DNA from: Gracilaria gracilis
Lineage: Eukaryota > Rhodophyta > Florideophyceae > Gracilariales > Gracilariaceae
Direction: 5' to 3'
NCBI GenBank assembly: GCA_030374805.1
Contig: JARGSG010000054.1
Coordinates: 1 to 64,000, forward strand
Length of the DNA: 64,000 nt
The notes under the pieces are model-generated. The model did not search any database. It was not told the DNA's origin and saw nothing but the letters and a program-made list of their open reading frames with translations. A program made the position numbers and the translations under genes. Positions 11,196 through 22,165 of the stretch are shown in pieces. Each line of letters starts with the position of its first letter. Position 1 is the stretch's first letter.

Positions 11196-11944
11196 CCAAC
11201 TTGCCATGAGTTCTGATCTGCTCTCCCAGTGTAAAACGACCATGGAGCGCAGCTCGAACTGCTTCCTATCCTCACTCTATGCAATACTTTTACTGTGGTT
11301 ATCCTATTCTTAGAAATGGTTTTTAAAAAAATACGAAAACCTCTGCAGGCACTAGAGGATTAGTACATAAGTTGTATGATGTAAGTTTAGAAGATGTAAT
11401 AACTTTACATCTTACAAATGGTGTCCTAATCTTCGTTACGAATCGTGAGGGTGTGCGAAAACATCAGCAAGCAGCACAAGAATAGAACATCCTTCAAATA
11501 ATATAAAAATAGAAAATGTAATACTTTTGTACCCTCCAATGGATACCCTATTCCTGGCTACAAAGCGTGAGGGTGTGCGAAAACCTTCACAATTAGCATA
11601 GGAATAAGACGTCCCCTACCTGATATAAAAATAGAAGTACTATTTTATACCATCTCATGTGATTACTAATCCTAGCTACAAAGCGTGACGGTTTCCCACC
11701 TTCTACGGAGATATATCGTTCTATTTTCACAACCGAGACATACTTTTGGTTGTGGGAGAAGAGAAACATATCTCGTTAGAAGGTGTGACCAGGAAGACTG
11801 CAGGGAGTGGAACGGGTTGGGAGGGGGAGTTGGGACGGCTTTTAAACGAAGCCACACGTGTGGCTAGGATTCAAAATGTTGAGAATATAAAATATCATCT
11901 TTCTCCAGTCACTCGTTTCGAAAAAATTTAAACATATGTTTTTG
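11196..11944 (+). other. Central segment of Element B, inverted relative to Element C
   Basis: About 749 bp between palindromes 2 and 3. Order left to right: a unique stretch, three units of about 120 bp each carrying CGTGAGGGTGTGCGAAAAC or a variant (CGTGA at 11444, 11566, 11684), a hairpin with arms CACCTTCTAC/TAGAAGGTG (11697-11785), and the palindrome CCACACGTGTGG near 11851. In Element C the same parts occur in reverse order and complement between its own palindromes. No gene is seen. Confidence 0.75.
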
Positions 11945-12360
11945 GACAGCGGACCGGGGTGTCGTGGCGCTTCATCGGTGCACCGATGAAGTGCCACGAC
12001 ATCTAGGTACGCTGTCTCAACGCGCCGTGAGTGATAAAGCTGGCGTGGTGGTACAAGCGACATCGCCAACGAGCTGTGAGCGATGAAGCTGGAGTGCACC
12101 ATGGCCCACTGTCAACGCGCCGTGAATAACAAAGTTGGGGTGGTGGCACACGTGGCAACCCCAACGCCGTTTATATCGGACCAAGGTAAAGTGACGCTTC
12201 ATCGGTGCACCGATGAAGTGCCACGATACCCCGGTCCACTGTCCCAGGCTATCGTTGAAAAACATAGAAAATAGCATATTCTTTTTGGAACAGCGGATTG
12301 GGGTGTCGTGGTGCTTCATCAATGCACTGATGACGCATCACTCCACCCTGGTTCGCCGTT

Positions 12361-12720
12361 CTGCCAGCCAATCTTTATATATTCGTGTAAAAGTTTTCAT
12401 TGACGAAGTTGTGTATCCATCGAGTGTCCACGCATTCTTTGGCAACTCTTTACGGCCTCACGTGCATCTAAGGCATCGAGCACATCTCTCTGTCGTTTTG
12501 AAAGAACACGTTTCGTGCTGTATAGTTGCTATCCTCTCCCGCCCACTTCCGTCTCTCGTGCACCGCCATATCACGTCAGCAGTTGTCTCCCGCCCGCTGC
12601 AGTCTCCCGTGTACTGCCTTCTCCCCTCCGTTACTGTCCCCCGTCTGCTGCCATCTCCCTTTCACTCCAAAAAATCGAATCATAACCCTGAGCACACCCC
12701 TTTGTCATGCATGCATAAAC
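12361..12720 (+). promoter_or_regulatory. Right-arm leader of Element B
   Basis: About 360 bp of C/T-rich DNA matching 36337-36680 of Element C: shared TCGTGCTGTATAGTTGCTATCCTCTCC-like start, repeated CCCGCYYCYGTCTCCCGTGC motifs, CGAATCATAACC and GCATAAA. In C it ends at the ATG of the methyltransferase gene; here the ATG position is replaced and unrelated right-arm sequence follows. Likely the promoter/5' leader of the right arm. Confidence 0.5.
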
Positions 12721-13866
12721 AATAGGAGATGCTGGGCGAGTTTTGGGGGATGCGATCGGGTCTTGAGAAGATGTGGCCGGATTCAAAGTGGTTGGAAGGT
12801 ATCCGAGAACGACGAGGTTTTCGGTGATATATTTGCGATAGAACGAGTTAAAGAAGTTGAAGAGGGTGATGTGAAGCGGATAGGAGGTAATGGAAGAGAA
12901 TTTGAGTGAGTTGTAGGACTTGTCGGAGTGTCTTTGGACAAAGCCAATGAAGAAGTCGATACCGGTGTTCTCAGAGATGTCCCAGATGCAGGAGTTATTG
13001 GATGACTGCATGATTGCGTGCTTGAGGGCTGAAACAGCTTTTCTTCCGAGGGAGGAATCCATGTGGTGAGCGAAAGTGGGAGAGCCGGAGATGGTTGTAT
13101 GTGGGAAGGGGTGGAAGAAGATGTTGTCGGAGGGTGCGAGTGCGAGGTGCTATTTAAGGACTAGGATAGCATTCTTTCGAAAGAGTATGGCTGTGATGAA
13201 ATTTTGGGGGTCGTGTAGGGTGTTAGCGATAGAAATGTGGCTGACTCGGTGTTGGAAGAGGTCTGTTTGACGCTGGTGACACTGGGATGCGAAAGACAGG
13301 GCGTCGTGGGAGGCTGACGTGAAGAAGGTGGGGTCGTGGAGGAGAGAGATGAGTTAGTCTGCTTTGCGGTGGCCGAGGGTGAAAGCCATGAAAGAGAAAT
13401 AGAGAACCATACGTTCGAAGTGGGGTTTGTTGAGTAGAGGGAAGGAGGGGGCGGTTGAGGAGGTGGAGAGGGGGAGAGGGAGAAGACGGGGGTGCCTACG
13501 ATGCTGTAGGCGTCTTTGGTGTGGACGGAGAGAGAGAACTGTTGCCGGTAGTAGGAGTCGTCTTCGGCGATGAGGAAGTTATCGGAAGGGCGATTGGAAA
13601 GATGAGAGGGGGGTGCTGGTGGGAGTTGGGGGTGGACTTGTGACCTTTTGTGCGTACGGGGAAGTGAAGGACGTTGCCGCCGAGGGATATGAAACGCTTG
13701 TTGATGGTAGGACGGTTGGGGCATCTTCTTTGGTGCCTTTGGATGGCGGGGATGGTGCGAACGAATAAGGAGCAGCCTTCAAAGCAGTAATTAGGCATGG
13801 CGAGGAGCGCTGTGGGGGTGTTGGAGGAAAGGCGGGGTATGTAGCGGGCAGCGTAATATGGCGCAC
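12631..13866 (-). pseudogene. Right-arm gene of Element B with a C2HC-type zinc-finger motif, decayed
   Basis: Reverse-strand pieces in three frames. The N-terminal piece has CFEGCSLFVRTIPAIQRHQRRC, a Cys-x3-Cys-x12-His-x4-Cys arrangement fitting one zinc finger. A Ser/Pro-rich stretch follows, then SVHTKDAYSIVGTPVFSLS, and a C-terminal piece (13062-12631) with SSLGRKAVSALKHAIMQSS and FNFFNSFYRKYITENLVVLGYL. The gene runs toward the palindrome array, against the purine bias of its arm. It is not homologous to the C right-arm gene. Function is unknown; a nucleic-acid-binding role is possible from the finger only. Confidence 0.4.
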
Positions 13867-13884
13867 GGACGATGGGACGGAGTG

Positions 13885-14205
13885 ACTCAGAGAGACAAGT
13901 CGATGCCCAGAGAATGTTCGGATGTATTTCTGGAACTCACATCACTAGCATATCTGCAGTGTAGGCTGAGGAATATCAATTGGATATCACTCGGACATTA
14001 GCTTACAGCAGTTTTGTGCGAAGCAAATTTCAGGACATCACTTGGACATCCAAAACTTTAGATACTCACAGCACATTCCATTGACGTTTTCAAAATGAAC
14101 CAAAGATCGATGGAAAATGCCACAAATGACGTCCGTTTTTAAAAATCAAAGGTACATAAAGTGCCCGTCTAACTTGCATCAATGGGATATAAGCTTACTC
14201 TCAGG
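13885..14205. mobile_element. 321-bp MITE-like repeat, copy 2
   Basis: Second copy of the repeat at 10718-11038, same orientation and length, in the right terminal region of Element B. Starts CTCAGAGAGACAAGTCGATG and ends TTACTCTCAGG. Moderate divergence from copy 1 suggests independent insertions or an old duplication. Confidence 0.65.
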
Positions 14206-14697
14206 CTCATGAGGGAGGTGGCACGTGATGCGGAGGCGCTTCAATAGTGAGAGAATAAACGGCCGATATCTGCTATGAGAATTCTTGAATAGATCTGCTG
14301 TATCTCTACAGAAAGTTCTTATTCGAAAGGTTTTTATTCTTCTGATCGTATTTCATAAGCAGATATCTATGTATATGTATCCGTATTTGGGGATATATAT
14401 CCCTATTTGGCGCCGTAAAGTTCTAAATATGTGCCACTTACACACTTGCATTGGGTTCAAAAACTAGCATGAACGGAATTAGCATGCTAGTTTGTCTTCC
14501 ATCCAAACTAGCAATGATGGAAATAATCGTGAATGATTCTTTCCACACAAATTAGCACGAGTAGAAATGTGGAAATATTTTCGGAAAATAAGCATATTCA
14601 AATTTGAACAAATTCAACGGGTTTATGATAAATTCACGGGGTTTTCGATCATTTTAACTCGGTCATTTTTGACACCAAAATTATCATTCTGATAACA
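14206..14697. repeat. Right terminal region of Element B
   Basis: AT-rich, non-coding. Carries ACTAGCA/TGCTAGT words at 14464-14515, including an inverted pair around ATTAGCATGCTAGTTT, echoing the tips of A and C. The tip CTGATAACACC abuts gypsy protease-RT linker sequence. Confidence 0.5.
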
Positions 14698-16271
14698 CCG
14701 GCGTAGTATCCTTTTTAGAGGGAGCCAGACCGAGAACATCGGCACCTGTCATCTTCCTTAAAAGCATCACTAGCGGATGCAGGGTGACAGATCCAGTCAC
14801 TTGGTTCTTCACCAAATACTGGGGTTTGGGGCTAACATTGGCAATCAATACACGGAACGGAGCATCCAGTGAAATCTGAGCAGCGCCATTCGCAACGCCA
14901 TTCGCAACGCCATTCGCAACGCCAAGTCATCAACGCTTGTGCAACAAGGACAAGGAACAAACCGAAGACCGTGCTGACGATAACTGAATTATACCATGAC
15001 CTGGGATCCCGGCTATATAGAGACCCACTTTGCAACGCTAAGCTTCGTAGATTACAGTGATGCGGGTGGCTGTTCCTGGGCAGCTGGCTGTCGGATCTGT
15101 TTCTTCGAGGCGGATCTCGGAGGGCGGCGGACAACCGCGATAGATGGTCCGTCGTCCAATTCCACACGCCTGAGGCGGGGCCGGATTGCGTCTACAAACC
15201 TGTCGCATTAATCACATCCTAGTATAACGGGCGCAGCCAATGATCGGTGAACGACGAACTAGAGCTTCACCTTGGAGATTCCCAGTCGTACGACCAATGC
15301 GATAACTATCACCGTTTTCAACAGGTTTTTGTTCGCATCAGAGACTTCCGGATTTGTGTCAAGACGGATACAAGACCGCAATTACACAATAAATATTCGA
15401 GATAAAGTTCGGGCCAGCAACTGTCTCAAAAACCATTATAATTCTCACAATAAACTGGGGATCTAGGCCAAAGTCAGTTTATACCTTGTAGTTACGCTTG
15501 TCCATCACTAGGAATCGATTTGTATCGCGAATATTTTTCATCCGAATCCAATGTCGATGCAGAACACACCTAGGTGTTCAGATTTTGCTTCTTTGGTTTA
15601 TTTTCTCGAGAGGATGTCCACCAGGGAGCGAGACAAAGACGCTTCGGGCGTCAACAGCCTCAAATCTGAAGACGCCTCTCCCGAAGGGGAGATTCCCATC
15701 TTCAGTTTCCCTGGGGCTTTCCCGCCTCTGGTGTCTAGGGTGTTCCTCCCCCACGAGGGTGGAAGATCCTCACGTGGGCTCTGCCACAGAGGTAGTGTTT
15801 GGCTCGCCTACCTGTTGAGCAAATAAGACCGATACAATCAAATCTGACCGCGATTCCGGAACGACGTGCAAGAAATCCATCTTGGCACGGATATTCGACG
15901 CTGTCGATACCGAGCGCTTCTACTTGTAAGTAAGAAGCTCATAGTTCCACACCACTTTGCCCAATTTCCTCGCTACGGCAAAACGTGACCATGCCTGTAA
16001 CAGAAGTGAGATATCAGCCTCGTCGCTCCCCCTCGCGGGGTTCTATCCCAAGCCCCCGCAAAACGTACCGTAGGGCGGATGCCCTTCCATCTAGGCCGTT
16101 GATAACGGCAAACCCCGTTCGGATACGGAATGTGTGTCTACATAGAAGAACGGCTATTTGTGTGCGGTAACGAAAGACGCATGCGACGTGACGGTAGTTC
16201 CGATGTGAAAACTGAACCGACCTCAGCGTGAGACAAGTCCATTGTGTCATATATCTGTTGAGGGCGTTCAT
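14698..16271 (-). pseudogene. Ty3/gypsy protease region, heavily degenerate
   Basis: Reverse-strand fragments in shifting frames include RSLAAPVILGCD and FVDAIRPRLRRVELDDG, a pattern common downstream of the gypsy aspartic protease active site, and a C-terminal linker VSPKPQYLVKNQVTGSVTLHP running to the Element B junction. Many stops. The catalytic DSG/DTG motif was not found. Confidence 0.45.
14884..14923. repeat. 12-bp tandem repeat, about three copies
   Basis: ATTCGCAACGCC repeats three times in perfect tandem with a partial unit before it. It lies inside the gypsy protease remnant and codes for a WRCE repeat on the reverse strand. Simple-sequence expansion. Confidence 0.85.
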
Positions 16272-16532
16272 TTGCCACAGATGAGAAAGATTGAGAACGA
16301 GTCTCCATCACCAACGCTTTAGGAGATTTAGACCTCTGATGAGAGACCGGCGGTAAAAAGCCTTATTGAGGGGTACCGATAAATCGGCTTCAACTTCTCC
16401 GGAGCGTTGAAGGGTATCTCGCAAAGCAAAGATTGAGGAATGAGTGGCATCATTCGTCGCATACGAGCCTGACAGGTATTAGGCAGCTTTCGACCAGCAT
16501 CTCACCACTCCTACGGAGGCCGTTGATGAACC

Positions 16533-17761
16533 TCATACAGAGGTGAACTGGTCTTTAGCCACACCCCGGAAAAAGTACGGTAGCGCAATGTACCTCTGTC
16601 CCTCGCTCATCCAGAGAATATCGGCCTCGGCTACAAAGCGGGCAAGAAAATCGAGTACTGAAATTGGATCTTCTCCAGAAAACTTCTGGTTGCGCAGTGA
16701 AATTTGCATTCGCTTGATGCAATCTTTCATTATACCCATCCCATGGGGTGTGCGATCCAAAGAGGAATCTCCGAACCGACAGCATCGGTAGGATAGCATC
16801 TTCCGATACATCTGGCTGCTCGGCTTCAATTCCCGAAGTCCGGAGTGTCTTCTGCCATTCGAATGGGACCTGATAACACTATGGGTGGCTAACGACCACT
16901 TAGAGCGGGAAAAGCGCTTTTGACGATCATTATTCGACTCGGAGTTTGATGATGTAGGAACCTCCGAGAGCTACTCGGGTTAGAATCTGACCAAGTCGGC
17001 GAGTCGGAACCGTCGTGATGAAGTTTGGCATTTCGCATGCGGCAGTTCTTGTCCTGTTTAGCGTGCTGTTCGAGTTGTGACACGGCAGCAGCCGGTTGGC
17101 CTGAAGTGTCCTTCTCCATTAAAATGGTGTCTCCTGACGTCTCCAGACGGGCCCGAACGTGATTGAATCGCTCTTCCATCCCTGCTATGAAGGTGACGTG
17201 GAAACCCAAGCATTCCAACATCTTGTTGACGGCTAACCGTAAAATACGGAGCTCCGCAGCAAAATTCTTTGCAGGAGTTGGCTCGACCACCTCACAGAAA
17301 CTCTCCTACAAGAGCATTATGGGCGGCTCGTAGAGTGCGAACCTGTTCTTCCGGGGAATTCCCCTGGCAGATGTTGGCGACCTCTCGACGGGGCTGGGGC
17401 ACCGTGTCAGCAGGAGTCGGCTGGGACGCTTCAGGCGGACCACCAACAACCTTAGAGGGGCTAGCAACATGCTGAGTAGTAGCCGACGGAGACAACGGAA
17501 GGTCCCGGGATTCCCAGTGTTTTCTCGAGGCCCGAGCGGAAACCTTCGTGACGGGAGTAGAGCTAGTCCGAATCGGGATCCTTGACAGTCACCGATTATT
17601 GGGGTCATCTCTACCGTTGTGGGAGGGGCTGTGGGTAACCACTGGGTCGGCTTCTGAGGACTTCTCATCCATCGTTGAAACCGTTCAACGGGAATACACG
17701 GATACTTTTGGAACGTAAAGTAGTCACTTCTAAGTCGGGACACCACTTTGTAGTGCAACAC
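16533..17761 (-). pseudogene. Ty3/gypsy gag-like gene, broken
   Basis: The most recognisable piece is FSGEDPISVLDFLARFVAEA followed by DILWMSEGQRYIALPYFFRG (reverse of about 16540-16680), which resembles a retrotransposon gag core. Upstream is a helical, charged region from about 17290 (AAELRILRLAVNKMLECLGF) and a Ser/Pro-rich N-terminus. At least two frame changes occur. No zinc knuckle is seen. Confidence 0.55.
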
Positions 17762-18598
17762 CAGATGAAAGGAACATCACGAAGACGTTTTGATCTTGTT
17801 CTCTGTAAGGCCAGCAGAACAAACAGAGTCTCATCTGACAAACCGAATTTGTTAGGGTGTAAGGGCGAGGTGTGCCTTCACGACAAGTAAAAGGAGTGAG
17901 CTAGGAACTAAAAGTGACCACGAAAATGTGTAGAGTCTTCCGAGAGGGTAGCACCTCCACAGTGTGGGGAAGGCGACCGGCTATTGACATGAGAGGCGAG
18001 CGGCGAAAACACTACCCATAACAAATGGGCAAAAAGGAACGAAAGTCACAAGAGTAGTGACGCAGAAATGGAAAAGGCGAAATAAAACTTATGCAACAGC
18101 TAACACGAGAACAATTGGTGAATAACCCAGTATTAGGTTATTTAAGTTGACATGAGGTAGATAAACTACCCTTTGGCAACGGAGTACTCCCCGAAGGAAG
18201 AGTAGAGTACGGACGAAGGCGCAGAAATCTAGAGCCAACCTTTGTTGGGGAGATTGACTGAGTGCTGGAACCTTCTTTTCTGGCACTAAATAGTGCATAA
18301 TGAACCTCCCGTACTGTAGGCTAAATAGTATAAATGTGTTGTGTTCCATATCAAAAGTACGGAATGGCACATTTTCTACTTTTCCAGGTTTCTATATTCG
18401 TTTTGAGCCCAGATATGTAGCGTTTGAATCAGAAATTTCTCGTAGAAAACGGACATCTCAAACGCGAGATCTTGCGGTCTCTATGGTGTGAAAACCAGAA
18501 GGCCGTGTTCCTCAAAATTCATTGAAAACGGGAAAAAACGCATTTTAAATTCATTGACACACCGATAGTGCTCGTCTGATGCCCTATATCTCACCGCC
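17762..18598. other. Non-coding interval, possible gypsy LTR/5' region
   Basis: No supported gene. Position upstream of gag suggests retrotransposon leader or LTR, but the matching second LTR would lie outside the window or be deleted, so this cannot be shown. Confidence 0.3.
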
Positions 18599-19793
18599 AT
18601 GATTTCGATGCTGTTCCTCACCGATGACACCAGCGTTGACATCGCAGAACTCATTGCCCGAGATCTTGAACATCTGGACTCTGAACGCCTTCCAATACCA
18701 TACCAAGCAGCAGATTCTGACCAATCACACCTTGCATTATCATTGCATTTCTCGTACAGTGGTGCCCAAGAACAAACGCTTTCCGCATCAGTTACTGAGC
18801 GTTATGCTCGTCAGCACTAGGACCGTATGTCTGCCACTTGCAGTTGTGACGCCAAGTATTTAGGACCCGACGACAATCTATTGGCTTTATCATTTGGTTT
18901 TCTTGATGAAGACCAGAGAGTTAACACTGTTCGGGGCATGTTGCTCTGCTTGACTGCGCCAAAGGGCAAACAAAACGAACTGACGCAATGGGATGCAGAG
19001 CGCGCCTAGAGGAGGAAGGCAAAGCGTCGAAGAACTACAACCGAGTGCCACATTTCAACAAGGTATGCCATCAGAGGATCGTGGGTGTGCCAATTTGCGT
19101 TTGCTGCAATAGTTTAGCTGAACTCTTGTCATATTGAACGTCTCGCAAAACGGCTTGCAGAGAAGAAATTGTTCAGCATACAGAAAAACGAGAAGCACAA
19201 GGGGAGGAAGGGAAAGGACTCGTTGCAAACTGCAATCTCGCTTGCGATCTTGCGATGACATGCTGATCTGCATGCACTTTATTGCGCAAGCGGACGTGAT
19301 TTGGATGACGGACATCCTGTTGAAAGGTTAGGCAGTGGCACCAGAAGATATGAAGTTTACCAAATCTACAAAGAACAATGGGATGGGATCATTACAGCGG
19401 CTGCCCTGCTTAGAATGGCAAGCAAGCCAGATGAGCCATTGACGAAGAACGCATTTCTCAAAACGTGGAAGAAAATATATATTACCTTACGTATCTTCAA
19501 AGCAGGAAGTGATTTATGTGATTTATGTACCACACTCATGAATTCTGCACGCCCTGCGACGGCTCCAAATATAAGAGAGACAATGTGAAGAGCTCGATCG
19601 TTACATAGAAGCGAAGCATTGCAATAACTCACACTGTACAAAACAATTATTACGTCGACCAGTACATATCTATCGTCCTCGTCCATCCACCTTGTATTTG
19701 GCTTTGCCGAAAAGGTCTTACTTGCGCACTTACTAAGGCAAGCGGGCCAAATGTATTTCGTTACGGGACTAAAGTTAGACATATTTGATATAT
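18599..19793 (+). pseudogene. Transposon-associated gene (GQNKN type), 5' part, split by a copia element
   Basis: Degenerate forward-strand reading includes DEPLTKNAFLKTWKKIYITL, AGSDLCDLCTTLMNS, and finally QMYFVTGLKLDIF immediately before the copia insertion. These fit the order of a transposon-associated eukaryotic protein group with a later CSGQNKN motif (annotated as DUF7869 from memory). The continuation lies beyond the copia element at 24722. Several stops and frameshifts. Confidence 0.5.
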
Positions 19794-19798
19794 ACAGT

Positions 19799-20039
19799 TT
19801 TCGTATGGCCTTCGGCGACTGAGTCGAAGTTCATTGTAGCGTAGTGTAGGAGGGACAGTTCACAAGCAATAGTATTGGCACAAAGGGTCTACCCGGGAGC
19901 TGGAGGGGAGCTCCTGGGTTAGTCATGTGCTTTTATATAAGGATACTGGGGCTACCGTTTGGCTAACTATGACGTATAACTACGGATAAAAGTAACACCA
20001 AGTTGTACGTCATGGGAAGCTAGGGAGAAGACACCAACA
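19799..20039 (-). repeat. 3' LTR of the copia element
   Basis: 241 bp, starting TTTCGTATGG on the forward strand and ending CACCAACA, so in element sense it begins TGTTGGTG. Contains TATATAAGGA-like sequence on the forward strand. Eight substitutions against the 5' LTR. Confidence 0.95.
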
Positions 20040-20050
20040 TACCCCCCCGT
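20040..20050 (-). other. Polypurine tract of the copia element
   Basis: In element sense, ACGGGGGGGTA directly precedes the 3' LTR start TGTTGG. This is the expected plus-strand priming site. Confidence 0.85.
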
Positions 20051-20095
20051 CGCGCTAGTATCCATATCAAAACAAAAACAAAATGAAACGAAGCT

Positions 20096-21979
20096 TCACT
20101 GCCAAGTACGATGATCATGGCTCACCTTTTTAGAGTCGTCGATGATCCACAGTCCAATTTCCAGCATTAGATTCAACTGCGCTGACTGGTCTATGCTGCG
20201 CTTGGTGAGAGCATCCGCGACGTTACGTTTTCCTGGTATCCAGGAAAGTTTATCCAGTTCTCCTGCCTCAAAAGCATCGCGGAGCATCGTCACCGTTTTC
20301 CTGAGTCGGAACTCCCTGCACTCGTGAAGAGTGGTAATTGTATCAAACAGTGCTTTAGAGTCGACAAGGATGTGATGCTGAATTTTTAGGTGCGGGAATA
20401 CGTTGTTGTATGATTCCTTCATGTCGAATCCACGGTCTTCGGCATCTGCGCACGCTAAGATCTCCGCTCCGAATGACGAGTAGGTCACTCGGCGCTGTTT
20501 GGAGCTCGTCCAGTGGAAAGGATGAAATATAGGTTCGTTTGTGAAACCGTTCATGAGCTTCACTCCACAGATTACTCCAGTCTGTCCATACGCCTGGTCA
20601 TTTGTGCCGTGAGAGGCGTCAGAGAAGCTTACTAACGTAGCCTCCGTGACTCCAATCGGAGAAATGTACTTAATCCTTGGTTTCATCCGGCTTAATTCCT
20701 GCAACATTGCGTTCGCATCAATCAGATGCTTCACCTTGAGCGCACCGAGCTCCTGTTGCATTCGTGACGTAACAAACGATGCTTGCGGGAGCACCGCAGA
20801 ACCCAGATACATGAGCGTGCCTGCTAGAGAGCGATAGTTGCTGGTTTCGTCGTCGGTTGTGCGTTCTTCGCGCTGTCGCCTCCTCGCTCTGGATAATCCA
20901 ATGGGTGCAAGCCGATCCGTATAGGACGACATAGACAACGTTATGTTGTGTTCTTCGTCGGTGAGGATGTCGCATCCCGCGAATGATAGCTTCGATCCGG
21001 TACGGATTTTTCCTACCTCGAACTCTCCCCCCAAGTCGCGCATGAAGCCTGCTATCGTGTTGCTCGTGCCTGCAACTAGCAGATCGTCGACGAGTTTGGC
21101 TATCATCAATGTGATGTTACCTTGCTCATCTCGATGGACGAATAGTTGATTTATCCCGTAAATGCGACGGAGGTTCATCGTCCCGAGCATCCAGGTCTCG
21201 ATCCTTTTCGCCCACTGCCTTCCGGCTTCTACGATGCCATATGGGAGCTTTGTCAGCTTCCATAGTACTCCCTTCTTGGTTCGGAATTCCCGGGCGGGCC
21301 AGACGTAGATGTCACGTTTGATCGGTCCACTTTGGAGGTAGGCCCCTTTGATGTCGGCCACTCCCAGATCGAATCCTAAGCACAGAGATACGCTCAACAG
21401 TAGTCTTACCACCGTCATGTCGGCGTTCGAGCAGTCCTTCCTTATTTCGTCCTTGAGGTCATCCCGGTTGCCGTGTGTAACAAGCCTGGCCTTCAATTTC
21501 CTATGCCCGTCCTCATCTTCTTTTACCTTATAAACGGTGTGTGAAGAGATTATATTGGCATCACCCGGGACATCCTTTTCCGCGACTTCCTCCTATGCCG
21601 TGATCCAGTTGTCATCGCGCTCTTTTTCCACGGCTTTCCTGAGTATCCAGGGTGGTGCGAACTGCACCTCGTGCCCGGAGACCTGACGACTCCCTATGAC
21701 TCCTTGCATATCGGCGAGAATTCGCTGCTCACTGGTGCTTAGGTCATGCTCTTCCTTCAATTCAGGACTGTCGATCAGTCCTTGAGTGTAGTCTCCCATG
21801 TCCTTGTGGACGAGCTCCTCGTTAACAGCCATGAGCACGCTCGTGGTATCCATTGGAGCTTCTTGCTCGCTGCCTGAGTCCGGGCTGAGCGTTAGATCGA
21901 TGTAGTCCTCCATCAGTCCTTCGCTTAATTCGCGCGCAAGCGTGGACGTAGGTCTGAGTCTTAGGTCCTCGTATGCCAC
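20096..21979 (-). pseudogene. Copia reverse transcriptase and RNase H
   Basis: The frame is continuous with the integrase region and broken only by a TAG at 21593-21595. RT motifs: KLKARLVTHGN, DIKGAYLQSG (first Asp), LTKLPYGIVEAGRQW, and KLVDDLLVAG, the YVDD-box equivalent with Leu in place of Tyr. RNase H follows: VSFSDASHG, SSFGAEILACADAED, ILVDSKALFDT and a terminal GKRNVADALTKR. All acidic catalytic residues are visible. The domain ends with a normal stop close to the polypurine tract. Confidence 0.92.
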
Positions 21980-22165
21980 CCTTGATACTGGACCTCTGAC
22001 CCTTCGTCGTACTTCTATAAAGTGCGGATGAGCTTTAACGACAGTAGCGGATCGCCACTCGTCAGGAACGTTGTTTGCCGTAGTCCGAAAGAAGAAGAGG
22101 ACTTCGTCCCCCTCTTTTATAGAGGACTGAGAGAGTCCCGAGTAGTTCCGTACCTTGAGAGCCCT

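Larger units (their letters stand above)
10583..12360. repeat. Palindrome array of Element B (five 72-bp palindromes)
   Basis: Five imperfect copies of one 72-bp palindrome, centred on GGTGCACC or a variant: 10583-10654, 11124-11195, 11945-12016, 12172-12243 and 12289-12360. The arm reads GACAGCGGACCGGGGTGTCG then TGGCGCTTCATCGGTG. Between them are short related runs of the type CGCGCCGTGAGTGATAAAGC and GGTGCCACGTRTG. They bracket the inverted central segment (11196-11944). Copy C carries a perfect version. Confidence 0.85.
7258..14697 (-). mobile_element. Element B, second copy of the unclassified element, distal left arm deleted
   Basis: Reading from the centre: the p1 gene runs leftward (10230 to 7262) and stops at the point matching C position about 31965, so the dioxygenase end, reductase-like and coiled-coil genes are gone. 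The palindrome array occupies 10583-12360. To the right is a leader shared with C and a different, short right-arm gene. The right tip read inward is TGTTATCAGAATGATAATTT, related to the left tips of A and C. Both flanks are the same gypsy element in the same orientation. Confidence 0.65.
5468..17761 (-). mobile_element. Ty3/gypsy-like LTR retrotransposon remnant, interrupted by A, a MITE and Element B
   Basis: Pieces appear in normal gag-pol order on the reverse strand: gag (16533-17761), protease region (14698-16271), then after Element B the end of RNase H and the integrase zinc domain (6538-7257), then after a MITE the integrase core and C-terminus (5468-6112). The reverse transcriptase is missing. 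Element B lacks its distal part at the same junction, so one deletion probably removed both. LTRs could not be located. Confidence 0.6.

Noticed and set aside
10583-12360. CRISPR array
   Set aside because: The repeats are 72-bp palindromes with irregular spacing and no short uniform spacers or cas genes; the genome is eukaryotic.
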